Source of the DNA: Desulfofustis glycolicus DSM 9705
Lineage (GTDB): Bacteria; Desulfobacterota; Desulfobulbia; Desulfobulbales; Desulfocapsaceae
Direction of reading: 5' to 3'
NCBI RefSeq assembly: GCF_900130015.1
Contig: NZ_FQXS01000012.1
Span: 1 to 64,000, forward strand
Length of the DNA stretch: 64,000 nucleotides
Notes under the pieces: model-generated
Told to the model about the DNA's origin: nothing
Seen by the model: only the letters and a program-made list of their open reading frames with translations
Database searches by the model: none
Shown: positions 27,075-35,788 of the stretch, piece by piece
Layout: every line of letters starts with the position of its first letter
Position numbering within the stretch: position 1 is the first letter of the stretch
Translations under genes and position numbers: made by a program

Positions 27075-27380
27075 TCACCAATTGATGATCTGGCCAATCT
27101 CCTTCACTCGATTTGTCACCGGCAAGCTTGGTTTCCCGTGGTGGGCTTCGACACTGTGTCGCACAGCCGGTAGGATACCTATTGTCTTCGTCTGATGCTC
27201 GTTGATTGGCGGCCCGGCGGTGACCAGGCGAGAGGTCAGCGGAGCGGTCATGGCGGCGCTGGACAGCAGGGCAGTGGCCGCGCAGAGTTGCTCAAACGCC
27301 GCTTGAGCCGTGCGTTTGCCGGAGATGTGCGGCCGAGTGACACGGTGCTCTGCAAGGCCGCTTAAATGGGGGCGTACCAT
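27075..27380 (-). CDS. Small hypothetical protein
   Basis: A 101-residue open frame starts at ATG 27380 with an excellent ribosome-binding site (GGAAGGAG, six bases before the start). The product is basic, with no membrane helix or recognised domain; it begins MVRPHLSGLAEHRVTRPH and has an Ala- and Thr-rich middle (CAATALLSSAAMTAPLT). An upstream start at 27428 exists but has no such site. I do not recognise it. The start signal is the only good evidence that it is translated. Confidence 0.4.
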   Translation of the reverse strand: MVRPHLSGLAEHRVTRPHISGKRTAQAAFEQLCAATALLSSAAMTAPLTSRLVTAGPPINEHQTKTIGILPAVRHSVEAHHGKPSLPVTNRVKEIGQIINW

Positions 27381-27616
27381 GGACGTCTCCTTCCGTTGCA
27401 ACGCTGGTGCACGCACTGGGCGTGGCATTAATAAAGCCTTGTTTACTATAGCTTTTGCGTCGGCCGGAAAGAATCGGCAAAGAGCCTTTTGTTTTGTAGG
27501 GAGGGCGGTGACGGCAGTGTAGGCGGTCGGGATAGCCGGCCGTAAGGTGATGCCTTACAGAAAACGGCAGCGACCGAGGGCTTGTCTGTTCGGGTGGATG
27601 GCCTGTGGTGCACTCA

Positions 27617-28276
27617 TTATTCAGATTTTCCGAAATGTTCATTTTCGTTCCACAGCACGGCGCGCCGGGTCAGCTCTGTCGCTGTCTTGATGCAGAGTTT
27701 CTGTTTGATGCGATCCCGATACGTGCCGATGGTCTTGATCCCGAGTTTCATCCGTTCGGCAATTTCCCGCGTTGAGAGTCCGGAGCCGATCAACCGGAAA
27801 ACTTCCAATTCCCGGTCGGTCAGGATTTCGATGGTCGGGGCGCCCTGGGCATGGGGATTGATCTGGAATTTGTCGAGGAGCAGGGCCATCATCGCGTGAC
27901 TGACATGGATTTTGCCTTCGATTATATTGCGAATCGCCAGGACTACCGATTCGGACGCCTCCTTTTTCATGACATAGCCGCGAGCACCGGCGCGAATGGC
28001 CCGTTCGGCCCAGACCGATTCGTCGTGCAGCGACAGGACGAGGATTGGCATGCCGTGGTATTCAGCAGTGATTTCCTTGACCAGGTCCAGGCCGTTTTCC
28101 TCGGCCAGCGATATGTCGATGATCGCCAGGTCCGGGTGTTGTTCCCGGAGCGCTTGACGGGCGCTGGCAAAATCTTCGGCGACGGCACAGACCAGGAGAT
28201 CCTCTTCCTGGTTCAGCAATTCCTTCATGCCCATCTGAAAAATGGGATGATCATCGACAATCAGTATTCTGGTCAT
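27617..28276 (-). CDS. NarL/FixJ-type response regulator
   Basis: This 219-residue regulator has a receiver domain (ILIVDDHPIFQMGM, phospho-acceptor D54 in AIIDISLAEENG, conserved VLSLHDES and GYVMKKEA) and a C-terminal LuxR-type helix-turn-helix (LTDRELEVFRLIGSGLSTREIAE, with MKLGIKTIGTYRDRIKQKL as recognition part). Its ATG overlaps the stop region of the histidine kinase gene, which is its expected partner. The genes it controls are unknown; the upstream binding-protein gene is a candidate. Confidence 0.95.
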   Translation of the reverse strand: MTRILIVDDHPIFQMGMKELLNQEEDLLVCAVAEDFASARQALREQHPDLAIIDISLAEENGLDLVKEITAEYHGMPILVLSLHDESVWAERAIRAGARGYVMKKEASESVVLAIRNIIEGKIHVSHAMMALLLDKFQINPHAQGAPTIEILTDRELEVFRLIGSGLSTREIAERMKLGIKTIGTYRDRIKQKLCIKTATELTRRAVLWNENEHFGKSE

Positions 28277-30735
28277 CAGTGCGCGATCTCTTTGGCTACG
28301 GAAACGATTGTTCCCATCCGGGCGGATTGAAACGTCAACGTCGCGCCAATTGCCTTGGCGCGATATTCCATGGTGTGCAGCCCCATGCCCTTTCTTGTCG
28401 ATAATGTATCAAAACCGGTGCCGTTGTCGATGATTTTAATCGACAGCAGGTTAGCCTCGGTGTGCATGGTTATGCCGATATTGTCAGGCCGGCCGTGTTT
28501 GGCCGCGTTGAAGGCGGCCTCGCGGATGATGTAGTAGATGTGCGTGGCGGTGGTATTATCGCTGTATTCGGTGGTGCAATTGAAAGAGAGTTCACAACTG
28601 ATGGAAAACAGGGTCTCGATTTCCACGGCCAGCTCCTCGATCGCCGCCTCGAGTCCGTTTTCAATGATATGCACGGGATACAGGCCGCGCGCCAGACGCC
28701 GTGTTTTTTCGGTGGCATCGACGATCAACTGCCGGATCGACTCGAGTTGATCGTCCCGGATCGACTTCTCTTTTTCCAAAGTGCGTTTCAGCGCCTTGAC
28801 GAGCAGCTCCACGCCGCTGAGATGTGAGCCGAGATCGTCGTGGAGCAAACGGCCGATGTTGCTTCGTTCCGCCTCCCGAACGGCGATGACTCGTCGCTCA
28901 AGCCGGGCCATTTTCTTTTCCGACCGGGTTTTCAGGATATGCAGCCACATTCCTTCGAGTACCATGGTCATCTGTCTGATATCGGCGTTGTCATAGGAGT
29001 CCTGGTTGTTGCATACGCCGGCGACAAGTACGATTACGCCGCTGTTGTAGATAGGTACGTCGAGATGGCGCCGGACCTCACCCTGGTATGGATAGAGAAC
29101 CTCCCGCCCGGTTTTGCTGCAGTCGTTGCAAATCACGGCGGTCTTGCGATGCACCGCAGCACCAGGCAGGCCGGCCTTTTCGACACTGCTGGAGAGATGG
29201 CGCTTATTGCCGTAATATACTTTGGTGCCGTCCGCCCAACGATGTGAAATGATCGTGATATGTCGTTGAGGCCTGTTGACCAGAGCCAGATAGCCTTGTT
29301 CGGAGCGGGTCACCTGGACGATGCGCTGCAAGGTGAACTCATACTTGTCTTTCAGCGAGAAGCTTTCCATCATACCAAGTCGCAGCAAGGTGTCGAGCCG
29401 CAATTCATCGCGATGGAGCAGCCGTTCCTTCTGGATGCGGTCATCGACCATACGGTTGGCGAGAACGGAGAGGTCCTCGAATTCGCTGAAAGCCAAGTCA
29501 TCTTTTTCGATCTTGACTTTGGCATCCGCAGCCCGGCGGAAAAAGTCGGTGAACAGACTGAATCCCTGTTTGATCTTGATCGTATAGTAAAACGCCACCA
29601 GTAGCAGCAGAGCGACGGCGACAGTGAAAAGGACCAGGAAGGTCGAAACATTCTTGAAGGCGATGCGGCGATAGGTCAACGTGGCATTGGTGATCAGTTC
29701 CTCCATTTCGTTCATGTGCATGCTGGTAGCGATGGTCCAGCCCCATTCCTGGAACGGACCGACGAAACAGAGTTTTTGTGGAATAGACTGGCTGTCGGGG
29801 GCGCCGTCGTGAAAGATGACGTAACGCTGATCAGGCGGTGACTGGCTGGCCTGCCAGATCATCTCGCCGTATTGCTCACCGGCGGCATTGGTCAGGCTGC
29901 GAATGGAACGGCCGACGAATTGCTGGTTCTGGTGGGAAATGATCGTGCCATCGAAGCGAAAAACGAAGACCTCACCGCCCTGCCCGAATTTCATCTGGCC
30001 GATCCTGGCCAACACATTGGCCTGGTTGAGATTTTCCATGTCGTTGCTGTAGATACCGGCACCGATGAACCAGTTGAGTGGCTGGAAATGTTTAACGAAA
30101 CAGATCTTGGAGTAGACCTGGTTGCCGAAAGAAGGCTTGATCAGGTTGTAGCGATAGATGCCAGCCTCTTTTTGCGTGACGATTTCGATAATGTCGTTGA
30201 TTACCGCCGACGGCTGGCGATCGAGCGCCTGCAGGCTTTGTTTTCCTTCATAGAACGGTTCATCGGCAAACAGGTCGATGATACCGGTATCGGTCTGTCC
30301 GGCGAAATAGTACCCGCGTTCGTCATACCAGCGCACGGGTCGCAGGATTTCGGCGATCATCGACCGGATTTCGGCGTCGCTCTGTTCGTCCTTGTACATC
30401 GAGTAGAGGTGTGAGGCGATGGTGTAGGCGGATTGTACCCGGTTGCGGATATCCTCTTCGACGGTAATATTGGCCTGGTTCCGGGTAAAATCGATGAAAT
30501 CGACCACGGTATCATACTCTTCCTTGACCCGGTCGCGGTATTGCTGTTCGTATGTGGTGCGGATGTTGTCGATACTCTCCTGCAGGGCCTGATATTCGTT
30601 GATGGCCCAGAAGATACCGATGAAGATGGCCAAGGCGACGACGACCACAAGCGAGGCGTAAAAGGGTGCCGCCGATAGTGACACCTTGTGTGACTTCAGC
30701 CGTTGCAGAGCGTGTTTTATGGCCGACCGCGCCAT
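28276..30735 (-). CDS. Sensor histidine kinase with periplasmic Cache domain
   Basis: The 819-residue kinase has a membrane helix at about 25-48, a periplasmic region to about residue 370 with two Cache-like modules (VRWYDERGYYFAGQTDTG and FGQGGEVFVFRFDGTIISH, FQEWGWTIATSMHM), a second helix at about 375-397, a HAMP-like linker, a GAF-like domain at about 460-600, and a HisKA_3 dimerisation domain with phospho-acceptor H632 (RLLHDDLGSHLSGV). The ATPase domain shows REAAFNAAKHG, DNGTGFD and GMGLHTM. This kinase type pairs with NarL-type regulators, and the regulator follows in overlap. The gene before it encodes a periplasmic binding protein, which may present the ligand. Confidence 0.94.
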   Translation of the reverse strand: MARSAIKHALQRLKSHKVSLSAAPFYASLVVVVALAIFIGIFWAINEYQALQESIDNIRTTYEQQYRDRVKEEYDTVVDFIDFTRNQANITVEEDIRNRVQSAYTIASHLYSMYKDEQSDAEIRSMIAEILRPVRWYDERGYYFAGQTDTGIIDLFADEPFYEGKQSLQALDRQPSAVINDIIEIVTQKEAGIYRYNLIKPSFGNQVYSKICFVKHFQPLNWFIGAGIYSNDMENLNQANVLARIGQMKFGQGGEVFVFRFDGTIISHQNQQFVGRSIRSLTNAAGEQYGEMIWQASQSPPDQRYVIFHDGAPDSQSIPQKLCFVGPFQEWGWTIATSMHMNEMEELITNATLTYRRIAFKNVSTFLVLFTVAVALLLLVAFYYTIKIKQGFSLFTDFFRRAADAKVKIEKDDLAFSEFEDLSVLANRMVDDRIQKERLLHRDELRLDTLLRLGMMESFSLKDKYEFTLQRIVQVTRSEQGYLALVNRPQRHITIISHRWADGTKVYYGNKRHLSSSVEKAGLPGAAVHRKTAVICNDCSKTGREVLYPYQGEVRRHLDVPIYNSGVIVLVAGVCNNQDSYDNADIRQMTMVLEGMWLHILKTRSEKKMARLERRVIAVREAERSNIGRLLHDDLGSHLSGVELLVKALKRTLEKEKSIRDDQLESIRQLIVDATEKTRRLARGLYPVHIIENGLEAAIEELAVEIETLFSISCELSFNCTTEYSDNTTATHIYYIIREAAFNAAKHGRPDNIGITMHTEANLLSIKIIDNGTGFDTLSTRKGMGLHTMEYRAKAIGATLTFQSARMGTIVSVAKEIAH

Positions 30736-30772
30736 TACAGGCCCTCACCCGAACAGATTGGCATCAGTCCGC

Positions 30773-31927
30773 TCATGGCTGTGCCGGTATTTCCAGCTTG
30801 ATGATGTTGGGGAAAATGGTGGTCAAGAAGATCGAATCCATGCCCTGATGATCGCCGGGACCGAACTGCAGAAGAATACCGCCGAGATCGAAACCGCCCA
30901 CCTCCTGCATCGTGGTGATGAATTTTTCCCTGGTCAACTCTCCCGGGACTGCGGTGGCGATCTGGGCAAAGAGCTTGCCGGCAATATAGCCTTCGAGGCT
31001 GATAAAGCTGATCGGCGCGTCGTGCTGGTAGATCATCATCGATTCACGGTATTCCCCGATTAGGGCAATGTCGTTGTTCAGCGGGTGAGGCACGACCTGC
31101 GAAACGATAACGTTCTGGCCGTAGGCGCCGAGGGCCTTTTTCAGGCTCTCGGTCCCGACGAAGGAGATATTGCAGAAGGGGACATCCTTTTTCAGTTTGA
31201 TCTTGCTCAGTTTTATGAATTCGGCACAGGCCGGATAGGCGCCGACCATGACCACGGCTTGCGGATCGGCCTGATAGATTTCGCGGATGCCACCCATGAC
31301 CGCCAGGGTGTTGCGTTCATAGGATCCTTTGGCAACCAGCTGCATGCCGCGTCGGGCCAGTGCCAGTTCGATGCCTTCCAGGCCGGTCAGTCCGTAGCTG
31401 TCGTTCTGATAGAAACAGGCGATGCGCTGCAGGTGGTGATGATCGATTAGGTAGGCGGCAAGGGTTTCCATTTCCTGGTAATAACTGGCCCGAACATTGA
31501 TGATGTAGCGCCGGAACGGCTTCCGCAGCAATTCGGCGCCGGTGAACGGCGCAAAAAACGGGATCCGGTATTCTTCAACGATCGGGATGACGGCTTTCGA
31601 GGTTGGCGTCCCCACCTCGCCGATGAGCAGGAACACATGGTCTTCGGTGATCAGCCGGAGCGTGTTGCGCACGGCCTTGTCCGGTTCGTAGCCGTCGTCG
31701 AGACTGATTAGATGGATGTCGCGTCCATTGATCCCACCCCGTTCATTGATATAGGCAAACGCGGCGAGCAGTCCGGCACGCATTTCCAGACCGTGGTTCT
31801 GGGTCGGTCCGCTCAATGCGCAGGATTGCCCGAGAACGATGGAAGAAAGCTGGTTTGCCGCAACGATGGGAACGGAGCGAGCCAAGGCGGCGGTCAGAAT
31901 GAGCAGAGCGATAAGCAGACGTAACAT
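30773..31927 (-). CDS. Periplasmic binding protein (branched-chain amino acid type)
   Basis: The 384-residue protein has a signal peptide (LRLLIALLILTAALARSVPIVAA) and a type I periplasmic binding fold of the Peripla_BP_6/LivJ group: IVLGQSCALSGPTQNHG, LEMRAGLLAAFAYINERGGING, ISLDDGYEPDKAV and LLIGEVGTPTSKAVIP. The frame extends to 32173, but only the start at 31927 places the signal at the N-terminus. No ABC permease or ATPase genes are near; instead the kinase and regulator genes follow, 37 bases away. This suggests a sensing role, as in other binding protein-kinase pairs. Confidence 0.9.
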   Translation of the reverse strand: MLRLLIALLILTAALARSVPIVAANQLSSIVLGQSCALSGPTQNHGLEMRAGLLAAFAYINERGGINGRDIHLISLDDGYEPDKAVRNTLRLITEDHVFLLIGEVGTPTSKAVIPIVEEYRIPFFAPFTGAELLRKPFRRYIINVRASYYQEMETLAAYLIDHHHLQRIACFYQNDSYGLTGLEGIELALARRGMQLVAKGSYERNTLAVMGGIREIYQADPQAVVMVGAYPACAEFIKLSKIKLKKDVPFCNISFVGTESLKKALGAYGQNVIVSQVVPHPLNNDIALIGEYRESMMIYQHDAPISFISLEGYIAGKLFAQIATAVPGELTREKFITTMQEVGGFDLGGILLQFGPGDHQGMDSIFLTTIFPNIIKLEIPAQP

Positions 31928-32150
31928 GGTACCGGGTTGGCGATGTTCGGAACGCAGTTTATGCACAGATCCAGTTGTTTCTCGGTTGCCGGCGCAGGGC
32001 CGGTAGCGGATGGTGGGACCCGTGTCGGCTGCCGCGGTTGACGATGCTTGTTCATTGTGCACGAAACTGTTAAAAAAAGCTAAAAAAAAGCGTTTTTCCG
32101 CGGCGGAGCGTCGATAGGCGGTCGGCCATAGTCCAAGATGGTGTGTGTCG

Positions 32151-32966
32151 ATGAACCTCCTGCCCGATACCATGTTGTCGATTTACTGCCTGAAGGGCCT
32201 GATCTCCGATCGGCAGACGTTTCCGCAGGGATTTCTTGGCAATTGGCAGGAGGACGATCACTCGTTCCTGTTTTTCCGGGAACCGCAGCCTGATTTTGTC
32301 GCCGACCTGGTTCATGAAGATGCCGCGCTGACGCTGGTCGACTACTATTGTATGAGCTACCGACAGTGGCAGGGCACCACTGTCGAGCCACTCAGGATCG
32401 GCCGCTTTCTCGTTACCCCCCCATGGCTCAAGGCCGTGGCCGGGCCGGATGAATATCGGCTGGTCCTTGATCCCGGCCTCGTCTTCGGCAACGGCACCCA
32501 CCCGACTACCTGTGCCTGTCTGGCGGCTATGGAGATCGCCTGCCGGGCTGGGTCTGTCCACCGTCTGATCGATCTCGGCACCGGTAGCGGACTGCTCGCC
32601 CTGGCTGGCGTGAAGCTTGGTTGCCGGCAGGTGGTGGCGGTCGATGTCAACCTGCTGGCCGCGCGAACCACCCACCGTAATGTCATACTCAACGACGCGC
32701 AAGACCGGGTCATTGTTGTCAATGGTCGGGCCGAGGTGTGGTGCGGTGTTGCGGCCGACCTGCTGGTGGCCAATATCGGTTATCCGGTCCTGCGTGATAT
32801 CATCACCGGCGACGAATTTCTGGAACAGAAATGGTTTGTGCTCTCGGGACTGCAGACCCGGGAAGCGGAGCAGATCCGAGCGCTGCTCGAGAAGTTGCCG
32901 GTGGTCGTTCTCAGACATTGGCACACCGGCCGCCTGTGGCATACTTTGCTCGGCTGCGTCAGGTAA
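32151..32966 (+). CDS. PrmA-like class I methyltransferase
   Basis: The 271-residue protein has the PrmA core: LDPGLVFGNGTHPTT, the SAM-binding IDLGTGSGLLALAGVKLG, VVAVDVNLLAARTTHRNV and VANIGYPVL in place of the usual NILAxPL. PrmA trimethylates ribosomal protein L11. The N-terminal 90 residues do not resemble the E. coli protein closely and the NIGYPVL variation is notable, so another substrate is possible. The GTG six bases upstream is in frame. It is divergent from the binding-protein gene and 118 bases ahead of pncB. Confidence 0.78.
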   Translation: MNLLPDTMLSIYCLKGLISDRQTFPQGFLGNWQEDDHSFLFFREPQPDFVADLVHEDAALTLVDYYCMSYRQWQGTTVEPLRIGRFLVTPPWLKAVAGPDEYRLVLDPGLVFGNGTHPTTCACLAAMEIACRAGSVHRLIDLGTGSGLLALAGVKLGCRQVVAVDVNLLAARTTHRNVILNDAQDRVIVVNGRAEVWCGVAADLLVANIGYPVLRDIITGDEFLEQKWFVLSGLQTREAEQIRALLEKLPVVVLRHWHTGRLWHTLLGCVR

Positions 32967-33084
32967 TATCGAACGGGCGGAACCGGTATTTTGCGAAACT
33001 TTGGAAGATGCGTTACTTTTTTTAGACAACCAGCCCTGCCGAGCGCGACGATGATTGTCCCGACGTTCAACGGAGGTGTCAGCC

Positions 33085-34641
33085 ATGATCGGCGACAATA
33101 GAGAAGTACTGAACCACCGGGAGCCTTCCTGGTCGCTGGCCACCGATCTCTACCAACTGACGATGGCCCAGGGTTATTGGGCGTCGGCTATGGCCGAGCG
33201 GGACAGTATTTTTCACATGTTCTACCGGACGCCGCCTTTTGGTGGACGGTATGTAGTGGCTGCCGGTATCGAAGTGTTTGCCGACTGGTTGTCCCGTCAT
33301 CGGTTCAGCGAACAGGATTGCGCATACCTGGCTACCGTGACCGGTGCGAACGAGCGGCCGTTGTTCACCGATGAGTTCTTACGCTACCTGGCTGGATGGA
33401 CGTTTCGCGGTTCGATTGAAGCGGTGGCCGAAGGAACGTTGGTTTTTCCGCACGAGCCGATGGTTCGCGTGCGGGCTCCGCTGTTTGACGCACAGCTGAT
33501 CGAAACGACCCTGCTGGCCATCGTTAATTACCAGAGCCTGGTGGCAACCAAGGCTTCACGGATCCGTCTGGCTGCAGGCCGGGACGAGGTTCTCGAGTTC
33601 GGCCTGCGGCGGGCCCATGGCCTCAACGGCGGTCTGTCGGCCAGTCGGGCGGCTTATATCGGTGGTATTGACGCTACCTCGAACGTACTTGCCGGCCAGC
33701 AGTACGGAATTCCGGTGCGCGGCACCCACGCCCACAGCTGGATCATGGCTTTTGCCGATGAACTGACGGCATTTCATGCCTATTGCCAGGTCTTTCCGCA
33801 CAACTCGGTACTGCTCGTTGACACTTACGATAGCCTCGACGGTGTTCGCCACGCCATTGATGCGGGCCGGAGGTTGCGAGAGCGGGGCGAGGATCTGCTC
33901 GGCATCAGGCTCGATTCGGGCGATCTTGTCTATCTGGCTGGACAGGCTCGAAAACTCCTCGATGACGCGGGGTTTCAGAAGACCAGGATCGTTGCCTCCG
34001 GCGATCTTGATGAACAACTGATCGTCAGCCTGAAGGGTCAAGGTGCGCCGATCGATATTTGGGGCGTTGGTACCAAGCTGGCAACGGCCTTCGACGAGCC
34101 GGCGCTGGGAGGTGTCTACAAACTGGCAGCGGTAACCGACAAAGACGGAATCCTCGGAGAGAGGATGAAACTATCAGATCAGGCGAGCAAAGCATCGATC
34201 CCCGGTTGCCTGGATGTTGTCCGTCTGCACGATGGCAGCCGTTGCGTCGGGGACATTATTTTTGATAGCGCAAGCGAAGAGGAGCCGGGACGGGATGGAA
34301 CCGCTCAGACTATTATTTCACCGGTCGATCCGCGGCAGCACTGGACCGTACCGACCGCCGATGTGTCCCGAACACAGCTGCTTCAACCACTCTTTGTTGA
34401 CGGTAGGCGGGTCGCTAAGGAGTCGCTGCTATCGGATCTGCGGCAGCGAACACTGAACGGCCTGACCGACTTCGATCGGACCATTTTGCGTTTCGATAAT
34501 CCGCACACATACGCCGCCGGGTTGTCGGCACGGCTCCATGCGCGGAGAGAGCGCATGCGCGAAAACGAGCTTGCCAAAATCCACAGGCACAAAACCAATG
34601 GATACGACGGCAGGCGACAATCAGGGGAGAGACAACGATGA
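33085..34641 (+). CDS. pncB: Nicotinate phosphoribosyltransferase
   Basis: The enzyme makes nicotinate mononucleotide from nicotinate and PRPP in NAD salvage. The 518-residue protein begins with SLATDLYQLTMAQGYW, and has FEFGLRRA-type block (LEFGLRRAHGLNGG), RGTHAHSWIMAF, VDTYDS and IRLDSGDL, all typical of the family. ATG 33085 follows CGGAGGTG by seven bases; a TTG at 33055 is in frame but weaker. The C-terminus overlaps the pncA start by four bases (ATGA), so the two salvage steps are coupled. The C-terminal about 30 residues are very Arg-rich. Confidence 0.95.
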   Translation: MIGDNREVLNHREPSWSLATDLYQLTMAQGYWASAMAERDSIFHMFYRTPPFGGRYVVAAGIEVFADWLSRHRFSEQDCAYLATVTGANERPLFTDEFLRYLAGWTFRGSIEAVAEGTLVFPHEPMVRVRAPLFDAQLIETTLLAIVNYQSLVATKASRIRLAAGRDEVLEFGLRRAHGLNGGLSASRAAYIGGIDATSNVLAGQQYGIPVRGTHAHSWIMAFADELTAFHAYCQVFPHNSVLLVDTYDSLDGVRHAIDAGRRLRERGEDLLGIRLDSGDLVYLAGQARKLLDDAGFQKTRIVASGDLDEQLIVSLKGQGAPIDIWGVGTKLATAFDEPALGGVYKLAAVTDKDGILGERMKLSDQASKASIPGCLDVVRLHDGSRCVGDIIFDSASEEEPGRDGTAQTIISPVDPRQHWTVPTADVSRTQLLQPLFVDGRRVAKESLLSDLRQRTLNGLTDFDRTILRFDNPHTYAAGLSARLHARRERMRENELAKIHRHKTNGYDGRRQSGERQR

Positions 34642-35288
34642 AACGAGCACTGCTGGTTACCGATATTCAGAACGACTTTTTGCCGGGCGGTGCGTTGGCG
34701 GTGGGGCAGGGAGACGAGATCATTCCCTTCGTGCGGAACATGATGCAGCGAACCGGGGACTATCAGCTGATCGTCGCCGTCCAGGACTGGCATCCTTCGG
34801 ACCACGGTTCATTTGCCTCGAACCATCCCGATGCGGTTCCCTTCCAGACGGGAGAGCTGGCCGGTCTGCCGCAGGTGCTCTGGCCCGATCATTGCGTGCA
34901 AGGCAGCCCGGGGGCCCGCCTTCAGGAACAGATTCGGGAGACGCTGACCGACATCACCAGGGCCGGTGCTTTCTCGTTGATCATTCAGAAAGGGCAGGAT
35001 CCGCAGGTTGATTCCTACTCCGCTTTTTTTGACAACGCCCGACGTCATGACACCGGGCTGGACCGGGCCCTGAAGAGCTACGGGATAACCGATGTCGATA
35101 TTGTCGGCCTGGCCTTTGACTATTGCGTCCGGTCCACCGCTCTCGATGCCGCATCACTGGGTTACCGGACCCGGGTCTTGATGAACGGCACCAGGGCCAT
35201 CGATGCGGCGACCTGCGACCAGGTGGTCGGCGAGCTCGAAGCGGCCGGCGTCCGCTGTGTTACCGAGAAGCCGCCGACCTCGATCTGA
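34638..35288 (+). CDS. pncA: Nicotinamidase / pyrazinamidase
   Basis: The 216-residue amidase turns nicotinamide into nicotinate, the substrate of the neighbouring enzyme. The catalytic triad D9 (LVTDIQNDF), K118 (IIQKG) and C163 (FDYCVRST) is complete, and the metal site D50-x-H52 with H56 (QDWHPSDHGSF) is present, as is LWPDHCVQG. The start overlaps pncB and follows a GGGGAGAG ribosome-binding site. A hairpin, GCCGGTC and GACCGGC at 35306-35326, follows the gene but has no T-run. Confidence 0.96.
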   Translation: MKRALLVTDIQNDFLPGGALAVGQGDEIIPFVRNMMQRTGDYQLIVAVQDWHPSDHGSFASNHPDAVPFQTGELAGLPQVLWPDHCVQGSPGARLQEQIRETLTDITRAGAFSLIIQKGQDPQVDSYSAFFDNARRHDTGLDRALKSYGITDVDIVGLAFDYCVRSTALDAASLGYRTRVLMNGTRAIDAATCDQVVGELEAAGVRCVTEKPPTSI

Positions 35289-35788
35289 CCGGCTGCCAGG
35301 CGCTGGCCGGTCGGCACACGACCGGCAGCAGCCGGCCATCTGTCAGCCGACCGCCGGTGCGTGTTAGGGTATTGTCCTACAGCGACTCAGTTCATTTCCT
35401 ACATGGTCTCAAGCCTTTTTCCTTCCGGAAAATAGGCGGGGGCCCGATTCTCTTCTCTTCTTGCCGTCCGTATAATCAGGCATTCTTACTATTCTTCTCA
35501 CGCTGAGCAGGTTTTTCGACCGGTTTCACCGTCCGGGCCGTCGCTACGCAGCGATTGGATTGCCCGAAACTTCGATTAGGTGGTATCCCGGCCGCAATCG
35601 TTTCCCAAACGCCTGTCGGTAATTGAGAGGGGTCAGCAATGCCTACCGAAGCAGGACCATTGAGAAAAGCGATTTGGTGCCGAATCTCTCGGAGAGGCAT
35701 CATAGCACAGGTTGATCATTGGGGAATTTTTGCAACCCCGGAACAATAAACCCCGGAAATAAATCCTTATAACGAGGAGGAGGCTTCA
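35289..35788. other. Intergenic region between pncA and the formate dehydrogenase operon
   Basis: No secure gene. A hairpin at 35306-35326 may end the pnc transcript. Near the fdhA start a 10-bp direct repeat, AACCCCGGAA at 35734-35743 and again at 35749-35758, lies 30-55 bases before the ATG and could be a regulator site. A minus-strand open frame at 35476-35703 (75 residues, no ribosome-binding site) is doubtful. CGAGGAGGAGG at 35773-35783 is the fdhA ribosome-binding site. Confidence 0.5.

Noticed and set aside
35476-35703. 75-residue minus-strand ORF before fdhA
   Set aside because: It has no ribosome-binding site and no recognised domain; possible but not supported.
35720-35740. Sigma-54 promoter before fdhA (TTGGGGAATTTTTGCA)
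   Set aside because: The GG to GC spacing is one base short of the consensus.
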